64,000 nucleotides of DNA from Siphonodentalium dalli (GCA_032622095.1 CP136069.1:89022618-89086617), one strand, 5' to 3'. Counted from the first letter of the stretch, positions 49,201 through 53,241 are shown. Numbers and translations are program-made. Notes: generated by a model not told the origin, from the letters alone.

Positions 49201-50787
49201 ATGTCAACGCAACAAGATTTATAAGTAAACAAAACCTCGTTTTCCAGAGAATTTTGATTTGTCACGCTATCAGAAAATGCATGTAAACAATGCATTAAAC
49301 GATTGTATCATCACTTTAGCTTGTACTATCATCAGCCCTCTTAATTCAGATTGTTTGGCTTCGGCAATCCGCTACGGCAACAGTATGCCGTGCCCCAGTT
49401 TGCTTCAGCAAATTGCTTCGGCAATGCTGATTGCCGTAGCCAATTATGAAGGCTGTATCATGGTAAATGATATAACATTTTGAAGACAGATTAATCGCGG
49501 ACATGTCAGATAATTAATCACATTCAGGGGTTTATGTGAATGCCCGGGCTCCACATGTACATGTATTAGTAGTCTTTTGAATGAAAGTTTGTAATATAGA
49601 AGATAAACAGGGCAAGACTCAGTCCAAAACAGCATAATCCCAAGCTGTTGTGGACAGAGATGACTTGGTCTAATTCACAAGGAGATATTTTATAATTTAA
49701 ACATAAGCATTCAATCTACGGAATACTATAAAAAAGTAAGTTTATTTCTCGATAAACAAAATTTCTTGATTACTTTCCGCTACAGAAATCATCAAGTGAT
49801 ATGACCTATATACCGCATATCTAAAAATGTCATTGAAAATTATACGAAACTATCTGCGATATAAAAGGGAATTTCGATGTTGCAACAGAATTCCTTTGTG
49901 TAGGACAGCCCTGTCAATATACTGTACTGATAAGGGATGATAGGAAGACAGACAGTTTTTACTATATTACCCCAAACATATACAGTAATGCCCTAAGCAA
50001 TCAACTCCTTAACCACAGCAGAATTATGGGTAACTTTTCAGGATTTAGTCAGAAATATGGCTTGTTGCCATTCATCAGAAAGCTCTCAACAAGCCATACT
50101 TCCAACTAAATCCTGAAAAGTTACCCATAATTCTGCTGTGGTTAAGGAGTTGATTACTTAGGGCATTACTGTATATGCCTATTCTATTATATTTATTTGT
50201 ATTTGTACTTTCATGTGGATATTGTAAATAAAATTATCCTATCCTATCCCTCAGTTCACAAGTACCTAGGAAAATCAACATGACTCATTCTAACAATTTC
50301 TAAGAATTGAAATTAACAACTGTCACAGCAAAATATATTAGGAACACGCACAGCGAACTTGCCATTGTGTGACATGCCATTAGCCAATAAAAAACGATGA
50401 ATTTATTATGCCAGTTGATCAATCGATAATTAGATGTCTGAGTGACAGCATGTCTGCTTCAAATATATGTGTTTTCTTCGGACATTATCTCCAAGTTCCA
50501 CCTTATTATGGTGGTTCTCCTGTGAAATGACAGATTAAGATATAAGAAATAACTCTTGTTTCGATTAAGGTTATGAGTTAGGCCAAAAAAAAAAACATGT
50601 CTGTTTCGGATTTCATGAGCAAAAAAATCCAGGTAGGTAGGTCGGGATTTTTTTTTTTTTGGGGATTTTTTTTTTTTTCAATAATATTGATCTAAATAAA
50701 GTTTTGTTGCATCTATAATGTACCATATTCTAAAAGCAAGATTAAAGTTGGTATTCTCAATACCTTTGTGTCCAGTTGCTGAAGTCT
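4158..50787 (-). CDS. DSN1: Candidate DSN1-like kinetochore protein, partial multi-exon gene
   Basis: Seven small exons on the minus strand join in order 50764-50787, 46304-46362, 43391-43457, 35279-35360, 28811-28879, 27418-27489 and 4158-4299 (515 nt, about 171 residues). Every junction has AG at the acceptor and GT at the donor, and all phases agree, leaving no stop. In the known family, DSN1 is a helical subunit of the Mis12 complex that links inner-centromere proteins to the Ndc80 complex. The call rests on a by-eye match to the central helical part: an FR pair, conserved hydrophobic spacing and a W...QKEAE helix. The remaining termini are not seen: the N-terminal arginine-rich part and the last exon(s) probably lie outside the window. 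Introns reach 23 kb and are full of transposons. Another helical coiled-coil protein is possible. The gene model is surer than the name. Confidence 0.6.
4342..4482. repeat. Long inverted repeat, about 55-bp arms
   Basis: The left arm 4342-4396, beginning CTACAACGAATTCCCAG, pairs with the right arm 4428-4482, ending CTGGGGACGAGTTGTAG, with only a few mismatches around a 31-base spacer. It lies about 40 bp from the last DSN1-like exon, in the intron. The open frame starting in the spacer at 4397 is judged a by-product. Confidence 0.75.
4483..5124. other. No gene seen
   Basis: Intronic DNA between the palindrome and the minisatellite. The plus-strand frame that runs to 4768 shows no domain and starts inside the inverted repeat, so it is not called. 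Confidence 0.5.
5125..5515. repeat. 31-bp minisatellite, GGTTATGAGCCTGGATGTC units
   Basis: About a dozen units built from GGTTATGAGCCTGGATGTCT plus CATTAGGCTAT. The first six are near-identical, and later units degrade and vary in length. Confidence 0.85.
5516..5949. other. No gene seen
   Basis: AT-rich intronic DNA. The 85-codon frame at 5590 has no recognisable features. Confidence 0.4.
5950..7930. mobile_element. Tandem-cored element, 'CATAACTC' family
   Basis: It begins with a GC-richer head containing the palindrome GGCCGCTTGGCC, followed by diverged monomers of about 175 bp carrying CATAACTCT, GAACTTGACCTGTAT, CCAAATTTGG and TTATCATCCGGAAACC. GGAC-type microsatellites occur at about 7183 and 7916. 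The layout of head, tandem core and tetranucleotide repeat fits Helentron-like 'pearl' elements. A TTGGGT-rich insert occupies 7200-7906. Confidence 0.65.
7581..7906. repeat. Perfect 163-bp tandem duplication
   Basis: Units 7581-7743 and 7744-7906 appear identical. Each holds a hairpin, GGTTTGGACTT paired with AAGTCCAAACC, and a GGGTATACCC palindrome. Because 163 is not a multiple of three, the duplication creates several overlapping chance frames on both strands. Confidence 0.9.
7931..8190. other. No gene; tail of the element
   Basis: Contains a near-duplicate of CATGAAATTTGGCCGTATTA/CAATGAAATATGGCCGTATTA and nothing else recognisable. Confidence 0.4.
8191..8300. repeat. Dispersed repeat shared with 62215-62335
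   Basis: The stretch AGCTTTGATGGGTGGGTTCC through TTTACCCCCC to GCATCTTTAA recurs at 62218 with an expanded C run. Both copies are in the same orientation. Confidence 0.7.
8301..9594. other. No gene; possible half of a hAT-like element
   Basis: No supported coding sequence. At 8622 a CAGGGTTGTCAAGGTACCG end resembles a hAT-type terminus, but I cannot find its partner. The rest is AT-rich intron. Confidence 0.4.
9616..9786. repeat. Left ITR of DIRS-like copy 1
   Basis: Begins TTTTTCCTCAAGGGAAGCCC and matches the inverted right ITR (15119-15292) through CTAACAATTCA with only about two differences in the inner 140 bases. The outer 25 bases differ slightly from the right end (CCTCAAGGG against CCGCCAAGGAG). 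Confidence 0.8.
9865..9976. repeat. Internal complementary region of DIRS-like copy 1
   Basis: It reads TAGTTCAGTTTCGGGCTTCC...GGAAAAA, then CTAATTTTAATTTTAAAAAT..., then TTTTTCCGCCAAGGAGAAGC. The first two parts are the complement of the left terminus with its extension, and the third is the complement of the right terminus. Confidence 0.75.
10330..11290 (+). pseudogene. Degenerate element ORF fragments, copy 1
   Basis: Short plus-strand frames are conserved in sequence and frame with copy 2 despite stops. A GAIVPEDWLPES peptide near 10350-10395 recurs near 11140-11180 and, as AIAREDWFPES, near 24920. An LTAEEQA peptide at 10960 matches LTAEEQ/MTAEEQARMYPEG at 24530. The product is unknown; a Gag-like or structural protein is a guess. 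An S(A/T)RD(P/S)CSSSS stretch at 10620 is also shared. Confidence 0.35.
11505..11536. repeat. Conserved hairpin in DIRS-like copy 1
   Basis: ATCTTACCTGC pairs with GCAGGTAAGAT around an 11-base loop, and is followed by ACTGTCTTTTCTCG and GAGGACGATGAG. Copy 2 has the same stem with a different loop at 25276-25301. Confidence 0.6.
12240..12594. mobile_element. hAT-type MITE with 8-bp target duplication
   Basis: The ends CAGGCTTGGGGCAATTAC and ATTACCCCATCCCTG are inverted repeats. They are flanked by GTCACTGC (12232-12239) and GTCACTGG (12595-12602), an 8-bp duplication with one mismatch. The interior is almost entirely (CAATTA)n-like sequence. It is inserted in DIRS-like copy 1. Confidence 0.75.
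12800..13676. mobile_element. CAGGGACCAGCC-ended element with 13-bp direct repeats
   Basis: The termini CAGGGACCAGCC and GGCTGGTCCCTA are inverted. Exact copies of GCCTGCCGAATGC flank it at 12787-12799 and 13677-13689. Subterminal AGGGCGAAGT motifs lie at both ends. The 91-codon frame at 12768 crosses the element border, so it is not a real gene. A truncated relative is at 3475-4009. Superfamily not assigned; a 13-bp duplication is longer than usual for cut-and-paste elements. Confidence 0.75.
13865..14240. repeat. Internal GCAATATAAA units of DIRS-like copy 1
   Basis: Units built on TGGATATG, GGCAATAGAAG, AAGAGCCATGT, TTGGCAGTGG and GCAATATAAATGC recur at 12610-12780 and here, in copy 2 at 25440-25800 and in copy 3 at 40300-40450. 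They are family-specific internal repeats. Confidence 0.5.
15119..15292. repeat. Right ITR of DIRS-like copy 1
   Basis: Inverted copy of 9616-9786, ending TTGGCGGAAAAA at 15292. No target duplication is visible outside, as expected for recombinase-mediated insertion. Confidence 0.8.
15293..15725. other. No gene seen
   Basis: AT-rich intronic DNA with no recognisable feature. Confidence 0.4.
15727..15835. repeat. TTAACCCTTTAG terminus with GC-rich tandem units
   Basis: A TTAA followed by CCCTTTAGCGTTCAG resembles a piggyBac-type end. It is followed by two to three imperfect units of about 35 bp (GAGCGCCCTGCCGCGTAGCG...). No matching opposite terminus was found in the window. Confidence 0.45.
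15836..17398. other. No gene seen
   Basis: Long AT-rich intronic stretch. The frames at 17039-17278 are hydrophobic, overlap each other in different frames and have no domain. Confidence 0.4.
17399..17900. repeat. Two-unit tandem duplication, 251-bp period
   Basis: The segment from GATAATTTTATTAAACGATG onward is repeated starting at 17652 with high similarity over about 200 bases (GGTACGCATTCAT, GAACTAGAGTGATTGGTGCA, AAACGATCTCATT). The units differ by small indels and substitutions, so the duplication is old. Confidence 0.8.
18160..18181. repeat. Poly-G run
   Basis: About 21 consecutive G bases within DSN1-like intronic DNA. Comparable C runs occur at about 22799-22813 and 62262-62279. Confidence 0.9.
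18182..18912. other. No supported gene
   Basis: Two plus-strand frames (18356-18631 and 18677-18958) are open. The first is composed of homopolymer-derived and hydrophobic residues. The second runs into a repeated flank also found at 22001. Neither has a recognised domain. Confidence 0.4.
18913..18998. repeat. Left member of direct repeats flanking a Helentron-like element
   Basis: About 86 bases (AATGCACATGTAATTTACTA...) recur with moderate divergence at 22001-22085, immediately beyond the right end of the element at 18999-21997. Confidence 0.6.
20565..21491. mobile_element. CAGTCC-ended DNA transposon, copy A, 6-bp target duplication
   Basis: The ends CAGTCCATCGATTTTGAGGC and TTTTCCAAATTCGAAGGACTG are inverted at their outer bases. 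The insertion splits a satellite monomer and duplicates GCCGAA (20559-20564 and 21492-21497). A second copy lies inverted at 56635-57665. The plus strand carries MVKRRQDYSPCIFLSSDDVD from 20720 and a Ser/Asp/Glu-rich frame near 21100-21200 (EFEVLSDCESGEHALSDAE). These look like N-terminal remnants of a transposase, but no catalytic domain remains, so the copy is non-autonomous. Confidence 0.8.
20720..20914 (+). pseudogene. Remnant transposase N-terminus in the CAGTCC element
   Basis: The plus-strand frame begins MVKRRQDYSPCIFLSSDDVD and is shared, with a slightly different continuation and an earlier stop, by the inverted copy at 57410-57555 (minus strand). Conservation of the start between copies suggests a former start codon. 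No known domain is recognised in the remaining 65 residues. Confidence 0.45.
22001..22085. repeat. Right member of direct repeats flanking Helentron-like copy A
   Basis: Begins AATGCACATGCAATTTACTA directly after the element and parallels 18913-18998. Confidence 0.6.
22286..22456. repeat. Left ITR of DIRS-like copy 2
   Basis: Starts TTTTTCCTTAAGGGAAGCCC, then GAAACTGAACTATATGGATT and a copy-specific body (CGTCTCCGGCCTTGTGTCAA...) ending GTCTAGTCAG. The inverted right ITR carries the same body. Confidence 0.8.
22520..22622. repeat. Internal complementary region of DIRS-like copy 2
   Basis: TAGTTCAGTTTCGGGCTTCC and AAGGAAAAA, then GTAATATTATTTATAAATAT (spacer 22556-22579), then TTTTTCCGCCAAGGAGAAGC. 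The spacer is the complement of the 22262-22285 extension with one mismatch. Confidence 0.8.
23460..24010. repeat. Three tandem internal modules of about 190 bp
   Basis: Each module runs from GGAGTGGCC through TATCCCGAAGG, GGACCCCATC, GATGTGGGCCACTGCACC, GGGGAAGAG and TTCCCCACCCAGA. A fourth copy is at 24532-24730 and shorter relatives are in copy 1. The multiplication is within the element. Confidence 0.75.
24100..25060 (+). pseudogene. Degenerate element ORF fragments, copy 2
   Basis: The plus-strand frames are a Ser-rich GTSESSSDSVPGDPLSTRDS segment (about 24118-24180), EEAYSEMVRRKTNALAF (about 24283), EPFDQRKPLPWNPPNAGG (about 24426), MTAEEQARMYPEGITIPGD (24530) and AIAREDWFPES (about 24920). 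Parallel peptides exist in copies 1 and 3, which supports an ancestral plus-strand ORF. On the minus strand, an acidic frame (FDDDEQESRVDSGSPGTLSD) is also open here, so the coding strand is not settled. Function unknown. Confidence 0.35.
24730..24901. mobile_element. CTCTCAGGTGCC-ended MITE nested in DIRS-like copy 2
   Basis: The ends CTCCCAGGTGCC and GGCACCTGAGAG are inverted, total 172 bp. Flanks CAAAGGCTA and GAAAGGTG suggest an imperfect target duplication. A 179-bp relative is at 39508-39686. Confidence 0.65.
25276..25301. repeat. Conserved hairpin in DIRS-like copy 2
   Basis: ATCTTACCTG-CTATGA-CAGGTAAGAT, followed by ACTGTCTTTTCTCG and GAGGACGATGAG as in copy 1 at 11505. The loop differs but the stem is kept. 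Confidence 0.65.
27004..27176. repeat. Right ITR of DIRS-like copy 2
   Basis: Inverted counterpart of 22286-22456, ending CTCCTTGGCGGAAAAA. Its outer end differs from the left ITR in the same positions as in copy 1. Confidence 0.8.
27418..27489 (-). CDS. DSN1: DSN1-like exon (72 nt)
   Basis: Acceptor TTATTATTCATTCAG and donor GTAATTT. It encodes NSEETEAWEDMKDDFQKEAE followed by MSR and a split codon. The tryptophan followed by an acidic helix and QKEAE is the best single match to DSN1. Confidence 0.65.
27530..28070. mobile_element. Tandem-cored element relic, two 170-bp units
   Basis: Two diverged units share CCTCATAGTAGTGAA, AACCAGCAATTCCAG-like and GACATGAACAGACAT segments. They are followed by an ACAGACGGAT-type tail and the palindrome GTGTACCATCCATGGAATGG. 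The layout is like the other pearl-type families. Confidence 0.5.
28160..28217. repeat. 58-nt hairpin of microRNA-precursor size
   Basis: A 20-base arm (TTATTGCATTGTTTCGAGGT) pairs with ACCTTGAAACAATGCAATAA with one mismatch around an 18-base loop. The flanks are AT-rich and pair weakly further. It lies in a DSN1-like intron. Confidence 0.6.
28522..28801. mobile_element. Double-hairpin element beside a DSN1-like exon
   Basis: Two near-perfect hairpins (28586-28654 and 28682-28750), both built from GCATTCTCTTATATATG-type arms, lie between CCTGTGCCA and TGGCACAGG. Direct repeats CCATCACTAAATGCTTCAA and CCATCACTAACTGCTTCAA flank the whole. Relatives are at 34805-35015 and near 52590-52660. Confidence 0.7.
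28811..28879 (-). CDS. DSN1: DSN1-like exon (69 nt)
   Basis: Acceptor CTCACTCTTTCAG and donor GTGAGTA. It encodes NLPNPDNLEMDSVMNSITNI and ends inside an Arg codon. A double-hairpin repeat sits only about 55 bp from its donor, and a direct repeat flanking that element reaches within 10 bp of the exon. Confidence 0.65.
29189..29345. mobile_element. Partial CTCTCAGGTGCC-ended element
   Basis: Starts CTCTCAGGTGCCAAATAAAC, the same end as 39508 and similar to 59038. No matching right end is evident. Confidence 0.45.
29346..30249. other. No gene seen
   Basis: Comparatively repeat-poor intronic DNA. Contains CGTCACGT/TGACGTGACG-type short motifs but no open frame worth calling. Confidence 0.4.
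30250..30625. mobile_element. Probable MITE with ATTATTCCGA subterminal repeats
   Basis: The left side has GGTAATTATTCTGAG and CCATTATTCCGAGG. The right side has the same motifs inverted (CGGAATAATG, CTCAGAATAATTA, CGGAATAATGAACC) before GGTCTTCGGG-complementary sequence. The ends are GC-rich (GGACCCCGGGG and GAAGACCCCCC). Confidence 0.5.
30643..31817. mobile_element. Helentron-like element, copy B
   Basis: Same plan as 18999-21997: head AAGTGTCAATGACACT with TAGCTCAACTTGG, about six 165-bp monomers, CA microsatellite near 31740, hairpin AACTTTAC-AAA-GTAAAGTT and GAGCT at 31813-31817. Confidence 0.8.
31818..34190. mobile_element. CATAACTC-family tandem-cored element, split by Helentron-like copy C
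   Basis: Monomers at 31860-32258 and 33994-34150 carry CGAACTTGATCTGTATTTTG, ACCAAATTTGGTTCAGTTCA and AAAGGGGCATAACTCAGTCA. The array is interrupted at 32259 and resumes at 33994 in register. It ends with a GGATGACGGACAGACA tail. Confidence 0.7.
32259..33993. mobile_element. Helentron-like element, copy C, with exact insertion borders
   Basis: Because the host sequence is a repeat with a known empty site (TAAGTCGAAAAAGGG), the borders can be read directly. The host is broken after TAAGTCGA, and AAAAAGGGGCAT resumes after the element. The ends are ATGAAAGTGTCAATAACACT and GTAAAGTTGAGCT. No duplication beyond shared A bases is seen, as for Helitron-like insertion. The core has about ten 165-bp monomers. 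Confidence 0.8.
34191..34800. other. No gene seen
   Basis: Intronic DNA without recognised repeat or coding features. Confidence 0.4.
34805..35015. mobile_element. piggyBac-type MITE 1, TTAA-flanked
   Basis: TTAA (34801-34804) is followed by CCCTTTCATGACGGAAGC, and the right end GCTCCTGTCATGGAAGGG is followed by TTAA (35016-35019). The interior contains the GCATATATAGATAAGAGAAT arm shared with 28586-28750. TTAA duplication and CCC-beginning ends are typical of piggyBac-derived MITEs. Confidence 0.8.
35020..35206. mobile_element. piggyBac-type MITE 2, near-perfect palindrome
   Basis: It shares TTAA 35016-35019 with MITE 1 and ends at TTAA 35207-35210. The ends CCCTTTCAGTGCAAAGTCCG and CGGACTTGCACTGAAATGG are inverted. 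The centre is a perfect-looking hairpin around GAGCTCTTAGAGCTC. It lies about 70 bp from the DSN1-like exon at 35279. Confidence 0.85.
35279..35360 (-). CDS. DSN1: DSN1-like exon (82 nt)
   Basis: Acceptor TCTTTTTTCTATAG and donor GTAAGTT. It completes the split codon and encodes MIGLCKRLEDLEKASVFDKA and a further six residues, an amphipathic helix. It ends with two bases of a Gln codon. Confidence 0.65.
35593..35706. repeat. Palindrome with about 50-bp arms
   Basis: GTTGGGATATAAGATTTT...GATTCACAA (35593-35642) pairs with TTGTGAATC...AAAATCTTATATCCCAAC (35658-35706), with a 15-base loop. Its loop-side ACGAGTT motif resembles the one in the 4342 palindrome. Confidence 0.75.
35994..36574. mobile_element. 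hAT-like MITE with CGTATCG subterminal repeats
   Basis: The ends TAGAGGTGTAATGATACGC and GGCGTATCGTTGCAGCCCTA are inverted. Several CGATACG/CGTATCG motifs cluster at both ends. A clean 8-bp duplication was not found. The frame at 36433 lies in the repeat. Confidence 0.65.
36575..37660. repeat. Degraded tandem-cored element relics
   Basis: AAAGGCCACTAGGTCACA at 36890 parallels the head at 5957. From 37110, fragments such as GATAATGTCATACATTATAG, AAAATCCAAGACGGCTGCTG and GTGTGCCAATGAATTTAAA are decayed 165-bp-family monomers. Confidence 0.5.
37942..38035. repeat. Internal complementary region of DIRS-like copy 3
   Basis: GTTCAGTGTTCAGGCTTTCT and AAGGAAAT are followed by ATATATTATATTTTTAAAAA... 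and then ATTTCCGCCAAAGGAAGCCG. The first half complements the left end and extension. The second half predicts the lost right terminus. Confidence 0.7.
38390..38690 (+). pseudogene. Degenerate element ORF fragment, copy 3
   Basis: The plus-strand peptides SDQREPPPSHAAGGHAQANI and DPFTEEWQARLCR (stop at 38688) parallel EPFDQRKPLPWNPPNAGG and MTAEEQARMYPEG of copy 2 in order and spacing. The frame is open over about 69 codons. On the opposite strand a 100-codon frame (38175-38477) is also open, with an NGTTWDVASKNKGG peptide whose GT(A/T)WDVYSK counterpart can be read in copies 1 and 2. Which strand was coding is unresolved. Confidence 0.35.
38970..39440. repeat. Two-unit tandem duplication in copy 3, about 236-bp period
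   Basis: ATGTCTCTGAGGTACCTATG, an AT-rich ATATATA block, CATGAGACCATGTCAGAAG, AAAGCTGCGCCCA and GGTCGGAGCCAGA occur in both units at moderate divergence. Confidence 0.75.
39508..39686. mobile_element. CTCTCAGGTGCC-ended MITE
   Basis: Inverted ends CTCTCAGGTGCC and GGCACCTGAGAG, 179 bp, inserted in DIRS-like copy 3. Open frames overlapping it on both strands are artefacts. Confidence 0.7.
40300..41309. other. Interior of DIRS-like copy 3, no intact gene
   Basis: Contains one GATAATCAAATTGATATGGG...GGCAATAGAAG family unit at 40315-40440. Frames at 40434-40928 lack domains and overlap each other. Confidence 0.4.
41451..42470. other. No gene; weak inverted repeat
   Basis: TAGCTCAGCCCCC near 41468 and GGGGGCTGAATTC near 41758 are inverted, bounding about 300 bp. 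No coding feature is supported. Confidence 0.4.
42472..43010. mobile_element. Diverged Helentron-like relic
   Basis: Head TGTAGCTCAACTTGGAGAGG, GGCATGCCAAAGTATTTAGT, AAGATGGCTGCCAGCAGC and AAATGCAAGATGGTCACCAG monomer fragments, and tail CATGGCAAGTTGAGCTAAAA. It has the same plan as 18999-21997 but is strongly decayed. Confidence 0.6.
43011..43280. repeat. CATAACTC-family monomers
   Basis: One and a half diverged monomers (GACAAGGACCATAACTTTGG, CCAAATTCGAACTCGACCTG) directly abut the preceding relic, about 110 bp from the DSN1-like exon at 43391. Confidence 0.6.
43391..43457 (-). CDS. DSN1: DSN1-like exon (67 nt)
   Basis: Acceptor TTTTTCCAAAATACAG and donor GTGAGTA. It begins in phase 0 with MTLEKMKSEIPDSDE and ends with one base of a split codon. 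The FRKE segment aligns by eye with the conserved Phe-Arg of DSN1. Confidence 0.65.
43850..44765. mobile_element. CATAACTC-family element with full layout
   Basis: The left ATACGCCCTTT and right AAAGGGCGTAT are inverted. Four to five near-identical monomers of about 175 bp (GTCGAAAAAGGGCCGTAACT, ACTGGAGTTATCGGTCGGAA) are followed by a GACG/GACA microsatellite at 44655-44722. This copy is the most homogeneous of its family. Confidence 0.8.
44766..46260. other. No gene; diverged local repeats
   Basis: A GC-rich GCGAGCGATTTTATCGCTTG block near 44938 resembles a transposon end. At 45600-45880 three imperfect units share ATAATGATTGATTCTGGTTA and AAAGGAACAAACACAA. A CCCTGCAAA-rich patch at 46070-46150 ends AAGGCCAGCACTG, a possible hAT-type end. 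Confidence 0.45.
46304..46362 (-). CDS. DSN1: DSN1-like exon (59 nt)
   Basis: Acceptor TTCTATTTGACAG and a near-consensus donor GTAAGTG. It encodes DTNSTPAEKLKDRAKSALY after the split Asp codon and ends in phase 0. The run is lysine- and alanine-rich and probably helical. Confidence 0.6.
46718..49669. mobile_element. 2.95-kb element with long foldback-capable TIRs
   Basis: The left end (ACCAAGTCTACTCGGTCCAC...GGACCGAGTC) and the right end read inverted (ACCAAGTCATCTCTGTCCAC...GGACTGAGTC) match over about 55-75 bases with an internal gap. Each end is itself a hairpin, since GTCCACAACAG pairs with CTGTTTTGGAC. The interior repeats TCACGTGTGTTAC-like motifs. No transposase is recognised. It lies between two DSN1-like exons. 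Confidence 0.65.
48657..48684. promoter_or_regulatory. 28-bp palindrome with CRE core and E-box arms
   Basis: GTAACACACGTGAC followed by GTCACATGTGTTAC is a palindrome with two mismatches. The centre is TGACGTCA, a cAMP-response-element consensus, and the arms contain CACGTG and CACATG. Single arms recur at 47347, 47370 and 48829. A regulatory or transposase-binding role is inferred only. Confidence 0.4.
49977..50177. repeat. 201-bp palindrome, 91-bp arms
   Basis: The left arm 49977-50067 and right arm 50087-50177 match with about five differences around a 19-base loop. The arms contain TTATGGGTAACTTTTCAGGA. The ends are CATATACAGTAATGCCC and its complement. A transcript would form a long hairpin. 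Confidence 0.9.
50764..50787 (-). CDS. DSN1: DSN1-like exon 1 of those found (24 nt)
   Basis: A micro-exon between the acceptor TTTTCTGTCAG and the donor GTATTG. Read with two leading bases, it encodes TSATGHK plus one base that completes an Asp codon with the next exon. Its size makes it the weakest exon; phase agreement with the next one is the main support. Confidence 0.4.
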
Positions 50788-52680
50788 CTGACAGAAAACT
50801 TGCTTTATATCCGACAATATACCCAATTCTATCTAGATATAAATAATGATACCCGTGCCATCATCTTCACATCGCATTTTCACCTGGCCGTGTGACTCTC
50901 AGAATAAACGGAAAGCTACAGCTCAACAATCTGAAAGTTTTATTGCCCCGTGGTCGCCACGATTAATTGAATTAAACTGAGCATTCTGCCGCCAAATCTA
51001 AAACACGAGTAGCCGTAGGCCTACAACGCTAATATACATGTAATTACGTTTCTCTGTTGAATATCTATTTTTGTAGTACACCTAATATTAAGGCTTTTCG
51101 TTGGTAATAGAATGTGCATGTATGATTTATAAAATGGCACAAGGTTTGTAAAGACTCCTCCCTATTCCGAGTCCTAATTTAACCGCCGAATCGATTCCAA
51201 AGCATAGGCCTCTGGCCCCATATACAGGAGTTTTATAACGGGGCCTGCAGAATCGTGGAAGGAAATAGTTGGTCGATAATTATGCTTTTTAACCGCATTT
51301 ATTCCCGAATAACTGCTGTACATGTACCTGTCCAAAAAGCTGAAACATGCATACCAATTATGCATCAAGTTTCGATTAAATAATTGAGGTGCGTGCCAAT
51401 TAAGATTGTTACAGGGTCAATGTAATACACGGTTTTTACACCCTGATTTGAAAGTGAAAACCCCCGCAGCGCACGAGTCGGTTTGCAAGCATCGCACTAC
51501 TGTTAAACTGATCAAAGGGTGCCGCCGAGTGAAATCATGCGACGTAATTGTTGTGTCTGTGACCAGGGTAGCCACCAGACCTGTTAAGTTTTTAAAATGT
51601 CAATCCGGGAGATTTTTGTGGGAGGTATGCCCAAATATCTTCATGTTCCAAAAATAATTTTTATGATGAATATTATATATATTTTTTGAGTTTCTATTTG
51701 TGTTTATTTTATAAATAGATAGACCTAAATAAAATGGTAATGATTGTCCTGTTGGTAGTTGTAATAGAGCTGCTGTGAGTGGGCGATACCACCATTTATT
51801 GAAGAGAAAGAAGCAGACACTTCGTATAAACTAAGCAAAAATTCTCAGAATTCCACCTGATACAGCCGGATAAGCGCGAAACCGAAAGTATAATTCGGAA
51901 TAAACTATAAAGTGGACTCGTCTAACGGTTTAACCCCCCAAAAGAAATGCACACATTCCACCATTTATTAACTAATTTTAAGAAGCAGAAACTTTGTTTA
52001 AAATAAGTTAAAACGAATACGAGTTTACACAGGTTTCAACCGGACATGTATGCGTGAAATCGATTGTTAAAAAGGACCCGTCGTATTACAGTTACTAAGA
52101 AATTTGCATCAATAGGGGCCTTACAATACAGCTGCAAACTTGTGATTATACGTATTGTATACTATAACAACACACCTTTATAGGTGTGGCTTCACCAGGG
52201 TGTGAAAATCAATTAATATAATTCTTGAATCAGGGAACATCAAAGTTACCGATGGTATATTCTGTGAAAGTCATCAATGTGTGGGTATTTTAAAAAATTA
52301 AAAAAAATTCGTTTTGGGATTTTCAATGTGGGCGTTTGATGATTCCGGGAGAAATTGGGTGTTATCCGTGTTTGCGGAAATGCTGTGGCAATCCGGGATT
52401 CTCACTGGTGAATAATTAGAGAGGTGTCTGTTTAACTGACTCGCCATTGTCGCTAATTTAGTCGAGTTGTCAGGTTTCTTCATCAATACAGTGCAGTATT
52501 TTAGTTAAATTTTTTGTCAAACGATCAGAAATTTTCAGGTCGCACAAACCTTTTCGATTATACATAACTGCATAACCGTAAGAGTTATTTCTTAAACCTT
52601 CCATGACTGGAGCTTCCTGAAATTTTGTGGCAATGCATTTTCTTATATATACCATCAGACCGATTTAGCTTATATTAGGT
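50788..52680. other. No supported gene
   Basis: A minus-strand frame at 52298-52486 (MASQLNRHLSNYSPVRIPDC within it) looks somewhat protein-like and has GTGAGA after the SP codons, but it could not be joined in phase to the exon at 50787. A GGAGCTTCCTG-type MITE fragment lies at 52590-52660. The rest is AT-rich. Confidence 0.35.
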
Positions 52681-52759
52681 AAGGATGGTCCATGTGTGAC
52701 CAGGATTCAAATCTGATAAATTAATTTTAAAACAGTTTTAAAACAAGGGTAGCACATCA

Positions 52760-53175
52760 AATATGGCTCTGTTCGAGTAATTTTGCCCATAAGAGTGAAT
52801 CTGTTTGACCGAAATCACTAAAAATGGATGAGCTAAAGAACCATTTCTCAGAATAAGTGCCATAACTCAGGTAATTAAAATAAAAATCAGACAAATCTGG
52901 TTTTTGAACTCAATCAAGATAATGTTGTAAAAGATCCATATACCCATTATGAATTGAATCGGTTGAAGTTTGATCAACGGTTATAGCTAACAAAATAATC
53001 AGCAAAAGTAAAAAAAGGGGCACAAATACGCCAGAAATGGTCAGATAGGATCCAAATTCAAACTTGATCGGGACAAACTCTGTCAAATACTATTCAAGTT
53101 ATCATTTGCACAACAAGTGTTTTGGATGGATGGAAACATAGATGGACACCGCACATTTCTATTTTCCCGAAATTA
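52760..53175. repeat. Decayed CATAACTC-family relic
   Basis: Fragments AGTGCCATAACTCAGGTAAT, GATCCAAATTCAAACTTGAT and AAGTTATCATTTGCACAAC are followed by a GGATGGATGG tail. Confidence 0.5.
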
Positions 53176-53241
53176 TTCAGGGAGGAAAGGGGAGGGGTAT
53201 TTTCACATAAATATTCAAGCAAACCTTTAATCTTTATTTCA

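Noticed and set aside
49340-49450. GCTTCGGCAAT/GCTACGGCAA cluster as a regulatory array
   Set aside because: Looks like a decayed inverted repeat inside the 46.7-49.7 kb element. No clear spacing rule.
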